Source of the DNA: JACVRW01 sp963728155
GTDB taxonomy: Bacteria; Actinomycetota; Thermoleophilia; Solirubrobacterales; Thermoleophilaceae
NCBI GenBank assembly: GCA_963728155.1
Contig: CAVSJF010000009.1
Coordinates: forward strand, 310,001 to 374,000
DNA length: 64,000 bases
Reading direction: 5' to 3'
The notes under the pieces are model-generated. The model was not told where the DNA came from, searched no databases, and saw only the letters and a program-made list of their open reading frames with translations. Positions 8,461 to 18,200 of this stretch are shown piece after piece (positions within the stretch are counted from its first letter, which is position 1; every line of letters starts with the position of its first letter). A program made the position numbers and the translations under genes.

Positions 8461-9952
8461 GTGCCCGAGGGCCTGGTCAAAGAGCTGAGGGAGATCGAGC
8501 CGGTCGCCCTGCCCGACCGCGACGTGCGCGCGGGCAAGCCCCTGATCCTCGGGGGGCGTACTGCGCTTCGACACCCTGCGCGCGCTGGTGCGCATCGGGA
8601 TGCTCGGCGCGCTCGACCTGATGGGCCTGTTCCTCGCCATCTACACCGCGCTCGTGGTGAAGGCGGCGATCCGCTCCCCGGATCAGCTCGACCAGATGTG
8701 GAGCCAGGCGAACGAGTACTTCCCGCTCGCCGCGCTCGTGATGCTGCTGCTGTTCGCGCGCTCGGGGCTGTATCGCGATCGCAGCCAGCGGCCGGGCTTC
8801 TCGCGGGTGATCTCCTCGCTGTTCCAGGTCACGCTCGTGGTGTTGATCTACGCGGCGATCGAGGGCGAGCCGTTCCAGTCCTACTACATCTTCTACGCAT
8901 CGCTGTTCTTCGCGCTGCTCTACGTGTCGCTCCTGCGCTGGCTCTTCGAACGCGTCTCCGGCGTCGTGTTGAGGGCCGCGGGCTACCGGCGCCGCGCGGT
9001 GCTGATCGGCTCGGGCTCCAACATCCAGGCCGTGTCCCACGCGCTCGGAGATTCCAACGTGATCGAGCCCTACGGCTTCGTCGCGCGCACGCCCGTGGCG
9101 CTGGTCGACGGGCTGCGCGACTTCCGCTCGCTCGAGCAGCTGGAGCGGAACTTCGACGCGATCGACGAGGTGCTGATCACCGACGCAGACTTTCCCCAGG
9201 AGGAGGCGGTCGAGCTCGTCGAACGCTGTCACCAGCACGGCGTACGCGTGCGCGTGGCGCCCTCGACGATGGAGATCCTCATGGACCGGGCGGAGTTCGT
9301 GCCCGGCCAGACGCTCCCCCTGTTCGAGCTCAAGCCGCCGATGCTCGAGGGCGTCGACGTTCGCGGTCAAGCGCGGCTTCGACTCGTCGGCGCCGCGCTG
9401 CTGCTGCTGATCCTCGCGCCGGTGATGCTGCTGGCGGCGCTGGCCATCAAGCTCAGCTCGCGCGGGCCGGTCTTCTACCGGTCGATGCGCCCGGGGATCG
9501 GCGGGCGCGCCTTCCCGTGCCTGAAGTTCCGCACCATGGTCGCCGGGGCCGACGACATGCAGGATCCGCTCGAGGTGCGCAACGAGGTCGGCGGTGCGCT
9601 CTTCAAGATCCGCGAAGACCCGCGGGTGATCCGGGACGGGCGTTTCCTGCGGCGCTGGTCGCTCGACGAGCTGCCCCAGCTGTTCAACGTGCTGCGCGGC
9701 CAGATGTCGCTGGTGGGCCCGCGCCCGCTGCCCCAGCGCGACTACGACCGGCTCGAGGCCTGGCACCGCAAGCGCTACCTGGTGCTGCCGGGGATGACCG
9801 GCCTGTGGCAGGTCTCCGGCCGCTCGGAGCTCGACTTCGACGAGCTGGTGCGCCTCGACTTCCTCTATCTCGAGCGCTGGTCGGTCTGGCTCGACCTGAC
9901 CATCCTGCTGAAGACGATTCCCGCCGTTGCGCGCTCCCACGGCGCCTGGTGA
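8461..9952 (+). CDS. Polyprenyl-phosphate sugar-1-phosphate transferase (WbaP/ExoY-like), initiating glycan assembly
   Basis: Family function: transfers a sugar-1-phosphate from a nucleotide sugar to undecaprenyl phosphate at the membrane. About 497 residues. Several N-terminal membrane helices, a central Rossmann-like segment (AVLIGSGSNIQAVSHALG), then the C-terminal transferase domain with another helix (LVGAALLLLILAPVMLLAAL), FRTMVAGADDMQDPL, LRRWSLDELPQLFNVL, GQMSLVGPRPLP and GMTGLWQVSGRSELDFDELV. GTG at 8461 lies behind GAAGGA. The frame breaks at a run of six Gs (8551-8556); dropping one G joins GKPLILGG to VLRFDTLRALVRIG. Near 9360-9395 the usual KR-x-FDLVGA motif is replaced by RGQARLRLVGA, as if two compensating indels occurred. 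First gene of the glycan locus. Confidence 0.9.
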
Positions 9953-10753
9953 GCAGCCGGGGGCTCACGCCCCGGACCCCGCTGATTCCTGGCCGGCGCA
10001 GCGAGCTCTCCTTTCAGGAGGACAACCTGCTCGACCGCCGCACCGACGGCGACCCTGCAGATTCACTACGACCACGGCGAGCGCCGCGAGCAGGAGCTGC
10101 TCGCTCGCCGGCTGGGCCTCGACGGGGGCGACGTGCTGTCGGTGGGCTGCGGCTGGCACCCGGGCCGCCATCTGTTTCCGCGACCGGCCTGGCGGCTGAC
10201 GGGGGTCGATCTCGATCCGGCCATGGTCGAGTCGGATGAGCTCGACGCCGGCGTGGTGGGGCCGGGCGGGGGAGCTCGACTTCGCTCCGGCCTCGTTCGA
10301 CGTCGTGCTCTACCGGCTCGTGCTCCACCACATCGCCTACCAGGGCCCGCTCGGGCCGGTGTTCGACGAGGCGGCGCGCCTGCTGCGCCCCGGGGGCGCC
10401 CTGGTGGCGGTCGAGCCGGGCCTCTGGCACCCGGTGGGAGCCGGGCTGGCGCTGGCCAACCGAGCCCGCCTGGGCACCCGGGTGCACGGCACGCCCGACG
10501 ACATCCCGCTCTCGCCGCGCGACCTGCTTGCCGACGCGCGGGCGGCGGGGCTTGACGCCCGAGCTGCTACGCCGTGACCTTCAGCTGGCGGCGGCTGCCC
10601 GCGCGGGCGCAGCGCGCCCTGCACCGCCTCGACCCGCTGGGCTCGCGGCGCCGTGCGGCGCCCTTCGGTCACACGCTGCTGTTGATCGCGCGGCCGAAGC
10701 TCGGCCAGCGGCATGCCGAACCCCGGCGCCGCTCTCGACGGGCGCGCGGGTGA
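9949..10753 (+). CDS. Class I SAM-dependent methyltransferase (frameshifted)
   Basis: GTG at 9949 overlaps the preceding TGA. Pieces from three frames give RSELSFQEDNLLDR, IHYDHGERREQELLARRLGL, the SAM-binding motif I DVLSVGCGWHPGRHLFP, WRLTGVDLDPAMV (motif II acidic residue), FDVVLYRLVLHHIAYQGPLG (motif IV) and AARLLRPGGALVAVEPG (motif V). The tail HTLLLIARPKLGQRHAEP leads to TGA at 10751-10753. The acceptor cannot be told from sequence; its place next to the initiating transferase suggests sugar modification. The 3' end overlaps the converging acetyltransferase gene. At least three indels. Confidence 0.7.
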
Positions 10754-11212
10754 GCGTCCAGCCCTCGCGCTCGTAGAAGCCCCTCGCCCGCTCCTGCGCG
10801 AGCGGGGTGAAGAGGCGCATCGCGGTGTAGCCGCGCCGGCCCGCCTCCCGCAGGACCTCGCCGTGGAGCTCGCGTCGCAAGACCGGATCCCCACCAGCTC
10901 GGGCTCACGAAGAGGTGCCAGAGCTGGGCCAGGGCGGGCTCGGATGACGGGTGACGCGCGTGCCTTGCGGCCGGCATGAGGGACACGTGGCCCGCCGGGG
11001 CGCCCTCGGCCTCCGCCAACAGGCACCACACGTCGGACTCCCCGAGTTGCTCGCGCAGGAGGGCGTGATCCCAGTTTGACCGTGGGCGGCTCCCAGCCCG
11101 GCGGCGCGAAGGAGCGGTAGCTCTCGAAGCCCTCCTTCAGCACGGCGGCGACCTGCGCGGCGTCCTCCGGGGACGCCGTTCGAAACGTCCAGCGCCCGCC
11201 GGCCGTGTCCAT
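10669..11212 (-). CDS. GNAT-family N-acetyltransferase (frameshifted)
   Basis: ATG at 11212: MDTAGGRWTFRTASPEDAAQ, VLKEGFESYRSFAPPGWEPP, then after shifts CLLAEAEGAPAGHVSLMPA, LWHLFVSPSWWGSGLATR (the V-x-P-x-x-x-G-x-G acetyl-CoA loop in a modified form), LHGEVLREAGRRGYTAMRLF, and ARGFYEREGWTL (conserved FYE-x-x-GW). Several one-base shifts. The exact end is unclear and converges on the methyltransferase at 9949. Its start lies only 18 bp from that of the divergent gene at 11231. The acyl acceptor is unknown; a small amine or an amino sugar are both possible. Confidence 0.65.
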
Positions 11213-11230
11213 CCCCGCCAGGATATGGGT

Positions 11231-11782
11231 ATGGCGAGCCGCTACGACGACGAGCTGTGGGAGCTCGTGCCCGAGGAGCCGGGCCCGCCGCCCGCCCACC
11301 TCTCGGCCTTCGTGCGCTCGCTGGGCGCGGTGGGGGCGGCCCTCGATCTGGGCTGCGGCGACGGGCGCTTGGCGCGCCGAGCTCGACGCCCGCGAGCTGA
11401 CCGCCGCCGATGTGTCGGCGGTGGCCCTCGAGCGCGCCCGCCGCCGGCTTCCGGCGGCGCGGTTCGTCGAGCTCGACCCGGACGCGCCGCTGCCGCTCGC
11501 CGACAACGCCTTCGACCTCGTCCTGTGCGCCGAGACGATCGAGCACGTGCGCGACGTCCAGCTCCTGCTCTCCGAGATCCGCCGGGTGCTGCGCCCGGGC
11601 GGGGAGCTCGCCCTCACGACGCCCGCGGCGCGCCCGATCGGCCGGCCCGCTGATCCCCTCTCGCCCCACCTGCGCCGCTTCACACGGCGCTCACTGGCCA
11701 GGCTGCTGGGCGAGCTGGGGTTCGAGGTGCGGTCGGTGGGGCGGAGCAAGGGACGCTGCTGGTGCGGGCGCTGCGCCCGTAG
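11231..11782 (+). CDS. Class I SAM-dependent methyltransferase (frameshifted)
   Basis: Motif I AALDLGCGDGRLA, then after a shift near 11372 LTAADVSAVALERARRRLPA, FDLVLCAETIEHVRDVQLLL (motif IV, typical of Methyltransf_11) and IRRVLRPGGELALTTPAA. The second ATG (11231) was chosen over 11225 because AGGA sits 7 bases before it. A final shift near 11750 restores TLLVRALRP and a TAG at 11780-11782. About 184 residues. Acceptor unknown, plausibly a glycan intermediate given the locus. Confidence 0.7.
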
Positions 11783-11844
11783 GGCCGAGACCCTGCGCTG
11801 CGCGAGCTGCCGTGCGCCGGGCGCCGCGCTCCAACGGCAGCCAC

Positions 11845-11896
11845 CAGGTCACCGAGGTTGCCGGGCTGCTTCACAGGTGTCTGAGGTTGACGGGCT
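11845..11896. repeat. Imperfect tandem direct repeat, two 23-bp units 29 bp apart
   Basis: Units at 11845-11867 and 11874-11896 share CAGGT, GAGGTTG and CGGGCT, with five differing positions (18 of 23 identical). It lies in the non-coding gap after the methyltransferase gene and overlaps the left arm of the inverted repeat at 11876-11920. Confidence 0.6.
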
Positions 11897-11920
11897 ATAG
11901 CCCCCACAAGGTCAGACACC
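11876..11920. repeat. Perfect 9-bp inverted repeat (GGTGTCTGA / TCAGACACC)
   Basis: Arms at 11876-11884 and 11912-11920 separated by 27 bases. GGTGTC...GACACC palindromes of this kind occur as dispersed intergenic repeats in many GC-rich bacteria (general recollection, not a search result). It could be a REP-like element or part of the complex terminator formed with the hairpin at 11939-11979. Confidence 0.5.
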
Positions 11921-11938
11921 CCACCCGTGGCGTAGCGG

Positions 11939-11979
11939 AGTGGTCGCTTTCACCCCTCCGCGGGGGTAAATCGACCACT
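11939..11979. terminator. Compound hairpin between converging genes, likely bidirectional terminator
   Basis: Outer stem AGTGGTCG (11939-11946) pairs with CGACCACT (11972-11979). An inner stem ACCCC (11952-11956) pairs with GGGGT (11963-11967). It lies between the plus-strand methyltransferase ending at 11782 and the minus-strand polymerase-like gene ending at 12062. No T-run on either side, as is common for GC-rich actinobacterial terminators. A small RNA is the alternative. Confidence 0.5.
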
Positions 11980-12061
11980 TCACTCGACTCAGCTCCTCTC
12001 TGGCTGCTGTCAGCCAGCGCCGGCAAACGCCACGCGGCGCCGCGCAGAGCGCCAGCCGACC

Positions 12062-14218
12062 CTAGTCCCGAGCCCGCTCGCGCCGGCGCGCCTGGCGCTC
12101 CGCCGCCTCGACCGCCTTCTCGCGGCCGCGGACGCGAGCCTCAAGGAAGAGCTGGCGCGCGGACGGCCGAGAGCGGATCGAGGAAGAGCGCTCCCTGGAC
12201 GGTCTGGGCGGCCTTCAGGGGGCGGTCGACCGTCCCGAGCTGGAAGGCGGCGAGCCGGTACCAGGTGTCCGACGTGCCCGGGAACTTCAGGACCGCACTC
12301 CTCGAGGGTGCGCCGAGCGTCGGCCTCGCGGTTGGCCTGGGTCTCGATGGATGCGCGCACGAGCAGCGGCTCGGCGCTGAGCGGGTTGGCCGAGGCCGCG
12401 TCCTCGGTCTTGACCAGCGCCGCTTCGAAATCGCCCTCGTCGAGCAGGGTGAGCGCCTCGCCCGTGGCGCGGTCGCTCGCCTCGGGCTGCCATATGGCCC
12501 ACGCCGCGAGCAGCGCCGCCACCATCACCCCGGCAGCCCAGCGCCGGCCGCAGCTGGGAGCGCTCGCGAGGCTGCTCGGCAAGCTCGGCCGTATCTCCCT
12601 GGTCCTCCACGGCGGCGCTCGGCCCGCGGCCCGCCACGAAGCCCGCGGCCACCAGAGCCATCGCGGCAGGGCCGGGAATGAACCAGGTCCAATCGATCGC
12701 CGACTGCAGCCCGAACACCACCGTGGTCAGCGCGAGCCCCACCAGCGCCGCTCGCTCCGGGGTCCAGTCGCGTCGCGCGGGCACGGCCTGGCGGTCGCGC
12801 GTCCAGGACGCACGGCGCGGGACGAACGCAAGGGTTCGCGCGGCGGCCACCAGCCAGGCCACCAGCAGAAGGATGCTCACGCCGAGGCCGACCAGGCCCA
12901 GGTCGGCGAGGGTCTGAGAGACGTAGCCGTGAGCGTGGCCGGTGACGCTGGGGTCGGTGCGGTGGCGCAGCCGCGCCACGCGGAAGGTGCCCGCTCCGGT
13001 CCCGACCGCCTCGCGGTCCTCGAACACCAGGCGCGCTTCCCTCCAGTACTTCCCGCGGGTCGATGACGCGGCGCCGAAACGCCCGGCCCCGGTCTCGGTG
13101 GGCGCGGTGTCGGTCTCGCTGGTCAGCTCGTCGACCCGGTCGCTGATCGTTCCCCCCAGGCCACGGTCGCTCAGGGCCACCGAGAGCAGGGCCAGGACGG
13201 CCACTGCGCCCACCGCCGCCACAGCAACAACACCGGCGCGGCTCCTCATCCGCGCGGGCACGGCGCCGCGGTCGAGCGCCAGGTTCACTGCGAAGCCCGC
13301 CCCGAACAGGACCACGGCCATAAGCAGCAGCAGCAGCCCGAACTCCGAGCCCACGCTCTCCTTCGCTGCCAGCGACGGCGCGGTGGTCGAGAACGCGTCC
13401 TTGGACAGAGCCCACGCGCCCACCAGGGCCGCTCCGGCGGCGGGGATGAGGATCACGGGCAGCGTGCGCAGCCGCAGCGGCACGATCAGAAGCCAGGCCA
13501 CCACGCCCAGCAGGGCGGCGACGAGCGCCCCGCGTGACTGGGTGAGCAGGATCGCGAGCACGGCCGCCCCGGCCCCGGGGTAGGCGAGCGCGCGGCCCCA
13601 GACGCTGCCGCCTCGCCGCGAGCCGAGCCAGAGCAGCCCAGGCAGGGACAGGGCCGCCGTGGCGCCGACGGCGTTCCAGTACTGGAAGGGCTGGCCGATG
13701 CGGTTCGAGATCTCGTCCTCGGCCAGCGAGCCGGGCCAGACGCGGGCCAGCAGGGCGTAGACGATGGCCGCCACGGCCGCGAGCAGTATGCCCTTGAGCA
13801 CGGCGGGGGCAAGGCCGCCGGCCAGCCGGGCGCCCGCCACGCCCGCGGCGAAGATCGCCAGGTAGGCCAACGTGCGTCCCGCCTCGATATACGCCAGCTC
13901 GGGCGCGATGGCCCAGGTGATCGACAGCGCGGTGACGAGGGCGAGCAGGGCGAAGCACAGCAGCGACGTGGCCCCGTAGAGCGGCCCGCGCCGTCCCCAC
14001 ACGACGGCGGCGGCCACCACCGCCGCGCCGCCAAGAACGGCGAGCACCTCGACGATGGTGGTGCGGGTGAGCTCGGTGCCTCCCGCCGCTCCGAAGGCGA
14101 TCCCCGCCAGGGCTACGCCCAGGATCAGGGCGACGAGCGGCTCGGCGCCTCCGCTCGGAAGGGAGAGGCTCGGCGCCCGCCGCGAGGGGCTAGCGACGGA
14201 AACGGGGGAGCGAGACAC
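12062..14218 (-). CDS. O-antigen ligase/polymerase-type membrane protein with C-terminal TPR-like region
   Basis: About 719 residues. Ten or more membrane helices (for example PLVALILGVALAGIAFGAAG, TTIVEVLAVLGGAAVVAAAV, AAVLAILLTQSRGALVAALL). The large extracytoplasmic loop typical of Wzy_C proteins contains STRGKYWREARLVFEDREAV, GTGAGTFRVARLRHR and TGHAHGYVSQTLADLGLVGL, the last with the conserved H-x-H-x-x-x-Q-x-L-x-x-x-G-x-x-G pattern. After a shift near 12545 a final helix (MVAALLAAWAIWQ) and TPR-like helices follow (LDEGDFEAALVKTEDAASAN, LVRASIETQANREADARRTL), ending RERARD-TAG at 12062. It would polymerise or transfer lipid-linked glycan on the outer face. GTG start at 14218 overlaps the upstream gene by 29 bp. 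Confidence 0.85.
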
Positions 14219-14810
14219 GAGGGATCTTGGAAGCGAGCGGGATCCGCGCGACTCCCGGCGCCCGGTTGCGCAGCGTCACGAAGCCACCGACGATGGCGAG
14301 CAGCCCGATGGCTATCAGAGTGAGCAGCAGCGGCACCGGGACTTCATTGCTCATGCTGGCCAGGTCGAAGAGGCCATTTGTGCCCGGCTCCACCGCTTCG
14401 CCCCCGACCTTCACCTCGGGCTGCGTGCCGTTCGCGCTGCCGGTGATCGCGTTCAGCTCGGCGTTGTCGTTGGCGCGGGCCTGCTGCTCCTCGGCGCTGA
14501 CCGCGCCGGTGCCTCCACCGCCCCCGCCGGCGCCACCGCCACCGCCACCGCCCGATCCGTTGTCCGACGGGTTGTTGCGGTCGTCCGAGCCGCTCGCGAG
14601 AGCGCTCTTGATCACCTCGCGGCAGTTGCTGTACTCGTCGAGCTCACCAGGGATGTCGTCGAGCGCTTGGCGCAGCTGGGAGTTGGTGTAGCGCTTGTCG
14701 AGGTCACCGTCGCGCGCGCAGTCGCGAACCGCATCGGCCTGGGCGGCCGCGGGCACGGCCAGCAGCGCGAGCAGGGACAGCAGGAGCAGATTTCGCAGGA
14801 CGCGGATCAC
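14190..14810 (-). CDS. Secreted, C-terminally membrane-anchored protein with two-cysteine domain and glycine linker
   Basis: GTG at 14810 lies behind GAGGAGGG and opens a signal peptide (VIRVLRNLLLLSLLALLAVP, cleavage near AQADA). A compact domain follows with DCARDGDLDKRYTNSQLRQA and LDEYSNCREVIKSAL, whose two cysteines could pair. Then a long Gly-rich linker, a second segment (AEEQQARANDNAELNAITGS) and a C-terminal helix (VPLLLTLIAIGLLAIVGGFV) with a short basic tail ending RFRR. I know no function for it. It overlaps the polymerase gene by 29 bp, so the two are likely translationally coupled and may act together at the outer membrane face. Confidence 0.7.
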   Translation of the reverse strand: MIRVLRNLLLLSLLALLAVPAAAQADAVRDCARDGDLDKRYTNSQLRQALDDIPGELDEYSNCREVIKSALASGSDDRNNPSDNGSGGGGGGGAGGGGGGTGAVSAEEQQARANDNAELNAITGSANGTQPEVKVGGEAVEPGTNGLFDLASMSNEVPVPLLLTLIAIGLLAIVGGFVTLRNRAPGVARIPLASKIPRVSLPRFRR

Positions 14811-14955
14811 TGTGCGGATTCCCTCCTCGTAGGGCGGGGACGACGGGCGAGGGAGACGGCAGGGACTTGGGGCCGGCATCCCCAAAGTCGAACGGGGCAG
14901 GCTAGCAGGGGGTTCGGCTACCCGCAGAACCCCTCCGGTAGGGCAGAGTTGCGGT

Positions 14956-16079
14956 GTGCCGCCGCGCTGCGCGATCGTTCCACCCGTACCCGTTCCCTAC
15001 CGGGAGCCGCTCTTCGCGCGCCTCGCGGAGCGCGGGCGCATCGAGCCGCGGGTGGTCTATCTGTCGGGGGTGCAGCCGGGGTGGGACATGCGCCCGGACT
15101 GGTTCTCGCCCACCGGCTCGTACCCCTACGAAATCCTCGCCGCCCGCCAGCGGCGGCGCGCGGGCCGTACTCCGATCCTCCTGCCGACCGGCCTGGCCGA
15201 GCGCGCTGGAGCGCTCGGGCGCCAAGTGCGTGGTGTCCTGGGAGTTCGGGCCGGCCACCTGGCGCGCCCTGGCCTGGTGCCGGCGCCGCGGCCGTCCCGC
15301 TCGTGGTGTTCAGCGAGCTGACCCCGTGGAGCGATCGCGAGCTGTCGGGCGCCCAGCGGCGCATCCACCGCGCGCTGGCGCCGCGCCTCGACGGCTTCAT
15401 CGTCGCCTCGAGCGGAGGACGCGACCGTTTGCGCGGCCTCGGGGTGGACGCCGCGCGGATCGAGGTCGCCCTCCAGAGCGCTGACCTTGATCCGTTCCTC
15501 GCGCTTCGGGCGCGCGGGCCCGGCGCTCCCCCGGTGCGCGTGCTGTGCGTGGGGCGCCTGGTGCCCGACAAGAACCTGGAGGCGCTGATCGGCGCGTTCG
15601 CGTCGGCGGGCCTTGGCGCCGGCGAGGCGGAGCTGGTGCTGGCCGGAACGGGCCCGCTCGAGGCCGAGCTGCGCGGCCTGGCGGGAGCGACGGATGCCGC
15701 GATCCGCTTCGCCGGCTACGTCGCGCCCGGCGACCTGCCGCCCCTGTACGCCGGCGCGGACGTGCTGGCGCTGGTGAGCACCTACGAGCCGTTCGGGGTG
15801 GCCGTCCGGGAGGGGGCCGCCGCCGGACTGGCGTTGCTGTGCAGCGAGCGGGCCGGGGCCGCGGGCGACGTTGCGGTGGAGGGCGAGAACGCCGTGATCG
15901 TCGATCCCGAAGACCGCGACGCGATCGCCGCGGCCTTGCGGCGCCTCGTGCGCGACGAGCCGCTGCGCGCCCGCCTGGCCGCCGGCAGCCGCGCGGTGAC
16001 CGAGCGCCACCCGCCCCAGGCCGACGCGGAGGCCTGGGAGCGGGCCGTGCTCAACGCGGTCGGGCGCCGCCGGAATTGA
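14956..16079 (+). CDS. Glycosyltransferase family 4 (one or more frameshifts)
   Basis: GTG at 14956; N-terminal CAIVPPVPVPYREPLFARLA, WDMRPDWFSPTGSYPYEI. The frame then breaks twice between 15195 and 15300 before VVFSELTPWSDRELSGAQRR. The C-terminal GT-B half is intact: VRVLCVGRLVPDKNLEALIG, AELVLAGTGPLEAELRGLAG, PLYAGADVLALVSTYEPFGV (E-x7-E type loop), ending VLNAVGRRRN. Retaining GT-B transferase acting in the cytoplasm on a lipid-linked acceptor. Donor sugar not assignable. The last 29 bp overlap the converging gene at 16051. Confidence 0.85.
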
Positions 16080-17123
16080 GCAGCACGGGCAGCACGTCCT
16101 GCTCGATCACGCGCTGAATCGCGCCCGGATCGAAGGGCTTCAACATGGTCGCGGCGCGATCGCGGTAGGCGCGGGCTTCGGCGTCGGGCATCTCGAAGGC
16201 GCGCCGCAGCGCGCCGGCCAGGCCGGCGGCGTCGAGTGACGGGAGCCACGAGATCATCGGCCAGCTGGCGCGCCAGGCCGAGCGCCTCGAAGGGCCCGCC
16301 CGACGGGACGGTGGCCAGCAGGGCGCCGTCGGCGAGCGCCTCGAGCGGCGCCTGGCCGAAGTCCTCCCAACGCGCCCCGCCGGCGTAGGCCCAGCGCGTG
16401 CCGTAGGGCGGCGCGGAACTCTTCCGCCGGGCGCACGCCGGCGAACTCGACGCTCGCGGCAACCGGGGTGCCCGTGCGCTCCAGGTGGCCGAGCGCCGTT
16501 TCGGGCTCCACGCCGAACACCCGCAGGCGGGCGTCGGGGAGCTGTGCCGCCGCCCAGGCGCCGCACACGATGTCCAGGCCCTTGGCCTTCACATCGGGCG
16601 TATAGGCCACGGCCAGGCGCTCGCGCTTCCACGCGAGCGCACCGGAGCGCATCACGGGCGGCGGAACCACCACTGCCGGGGCTGCGCCGGCCGGCAGCGC
16701 GGCGCGGGCGGCGCCGCTCCAGGGCAGCACGAGCGTGGCGCGCGCGAGGGCGCGCTCCTCGAGCGCGTGCAGAGCCGCGTTGTGCGCGCCGGGGCGGTTG
16801 AGCCGCGCGGGGGCGTCGAGCCGAACCGCGAAGGGCAACGAGCCGGTCGAAGCGAGCATGGCCGCCGTGGTGGTGGAGATCACGAGCGCGCGCGGGTCGT
16901 GCTCGCGCAGCGCCGAGTGCAACGCGCGCCGGGCGGCGGAGGCCTCGACGAGATCGTTCACCGGATAGGCGCGGCGCAGGCGCCCGGCGGCGCCGAAGCG
17001 CACCGACACCGCGGCGGTCGAGACGCCGGCGCGCCCGAGCTGCTCCAAGAAGATGGTGTCGGCCATGCGCCAGCCCAGGGTGGTACCCAGGGAGAGGAGC
17101 AGCACGTCGGGGCGATCGCTCAC
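16051..17123 (-). CDS. Glycosyltransferase, GT4-like (frameshifted in C-terminal half)
   Basis: ATG at 17123: MSDRPDVLLLSLGTTLGWRM, FGAAGRLRRAYPVNDLVEAS, TTTAAMLASTGSLPFAVRLD, then ERLAVAYTPDVKAKGLDIVC, DARLRVFGVEPETALGHLE. After shifts near 16415 and 16255 it continues ARWEDFGQAPLEALADGALL and SLDAAGLAGALRRAFEMPDA, with the stop at 16051-16053. The EDFGQAPLEALADG segment corresponds to the family's nucleotide-sugar-binding E-x7-E region. Its start overlaps the stop of the upstream gene (ATGA), so it belongs to the minus-strand run 19885-16051. The 3' end overlaps the converging GT4 gene by 29 bp. Confidence 0.75.
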
Positions 17124-18196
17124 CGGGCCACCCGCGCGAACGCCTCGAGGTAGGCGTCGGCCATCGCCTCGGCTCCGAAGTGCCGGCGCTGGCGGGCGCG
17201 CCCGGCCTCGCCCATCCGGCGGGCCCGCTCGGGGTCGCGTGCCAGGTCCACGAAGGCCCGCGCCAGCGCGGCCTCGTCCTCCGGCGCGACCAGCACCCCG
17301 GTCTCCCCGTCGACCACGGCGTCCGAGCTGCCACCCAGGTCCGGCGCCACAACGGGCAGCCCGTGCGCCATCGCCTCGAGGATGCTCATGGGGAGTGCCT
17401 CGGCGCTACTCGAGAGGGCGAAGGCGTCGGCGGCCTCGAGCAGGGCGGGCACGTCCGAGCGTTCGCCCAGCAGCTCGACGCCGCTCGCCCGCGCCAGCGG
17501 CTCGATGTAGGCCCGGCGGTCGCCGTCGCCGGCCACGAAGCCGCGCAGGCGCGGCTCCGAGCGCCGCGCCTCGGCCATTGCGGCCACGAAGCGCTCGACC
17601 CGCTTCTCGGCCTGGAGCCGGGCCACGCAGAGCACGGCGAAGCCGTCGTCGCCGGCCAGCCGCGCCGTGTTCCCGCTCGCCTCCACGGGCTGGATGCCGT
17701 TGGGGATCACCTGGATGCGCTCGCGCCGGTAGCCCCACCCCACCAGCGGATCGACCTGGCGCCGAGCCACCGCGATCACCGCGTCCACGCGGGGCGCGAG
17801 CGCCCGAGTGATCAGCCGCTGGTGGCGGCGGGGCGCCAGCAGCTCGCCGCCGGCCAGCAGGGGGGTGTGCTCGTTGACCAGGTGTGGAGCGCGGGCCCGC
17901 CGGGCGATCGCGCCGGCCACCACCAGGCCGCTGACCCCACGCGACACCACCACATCCGGCCGCGGCCGCGCAGAGGCGAGCGCCGCCCTCAGCCCGCGCG
18001 CGTCGGCGCGGCCACGCAGGTGAACGCAGCGGGCGGGCACACCGGCCCTCGCCAGGTCGCCGAACAGGGCGCCCTCCTCCGACAGGCACAGCACGCCGGC
18101 CTCGGCGCCGCGCTCGCGCAGCAGCGGGAGGAGGGTGGCCCAGTGGCGCTCGGCGCCGCCGGTGCGCATGTCGGGGCAGACGAACAGCAGGCGCAT
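17120..18196 (-). CDS. Glycosyltransferase family 4
   Basis: Intact, 358 residues from ATG at 18196. Typical GT-B layout: N-terminal MRLLFVCPDMRTGGAERHWA (GG-x-E/ER loop), LVNEHTPLLAGGELLAPRRH, VDAVIAVARRQVDPLVGWGY, IQVIPNGIQPVE. The C-terminal half has FAVLCVARLQAEKRVERFVA and ALPMSILEAMAHGLPVVAPD, the donor-binding E-x7-E region, then GETGVLVAPEDEAALARAF. It starts 4 bp after the stop of the GT2 gene at 18201 and overlaps the next gene by ATGA, so translation is tightly coupled. Adds a sugar retaining anomeric configuration; donor unknown. Confidence 0.92.
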   Translation of the reverse strand: MRLLFVCPDMRTGGAERHWATLLPLLRERGAEAGVLCLSEEGALFGDLARAGVPARCVHLRGRADARGLRAALASARPRPDVVVSRGVSGLVVAGAIARRARAPHLVNEHTPLLAGGELLAPRRHQRLITRALAPRVDAVIAVARRQVDPLVGWGYRRERIQVIPNGIQPVEASGNTARLAGDDGFAVLCVARLQAEKRVERFVAAMAEARRSEPRLRGFVAGDGDRRAYIEPLARASGVELLGERSDVPALLEAADAFALSSSAEALPMSILEAMAHGLPVVAPDLGGSSDAVVDGETGVLVAPEDEAALARAFVDLARDPERARRMGEAGRARQRRHFGAEAMADAYLEAFARVAR

Positions 18197-18200
18197 CGCG

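Noticed and set aside
8551..8556. Frameshift in a run of six Gs as programmed ribosomal frameshifting
   Set aside because: No regulatory logic, no slippery X-XXY-YYZ heptamer recognised, and similar breaks occur in many unrelated genes of the window.
8477..9940. 487-codon open frame antisense to the sugar transferase
   Set aside because: Rich in His, Gln, Arg, Glu and Leu with no domain, and it mirrors the codon pattern of the real gene. GC-rich genes routinely leave the opposite strand open.
11930..11985. tRNA-like segment (GCGGAGTGGTCGC)
   Set aside because: The block resembles the D-loop of a Ser/Leu tRNA, but no acceptor stem, anticodon arm or T-arm can be built at the right spacing; the pairing is a simple compound hairpin.
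12525..14000. 491-codon open frame in another frame of the polymerase-like gene
   Set aside because: Arg/Gly/Pro-rich shadow with no hydrophobic pattern; the overlapping frame has the membrane helices and conserved loop motifs.
14481..14580. GC-rich simple repeat (CCACCGCC tracts) as a possible CRISPR or microsatellite
   Set aside because: It encodes the glycine linker of the minus-strand secreted protein; no spacer structure is present.
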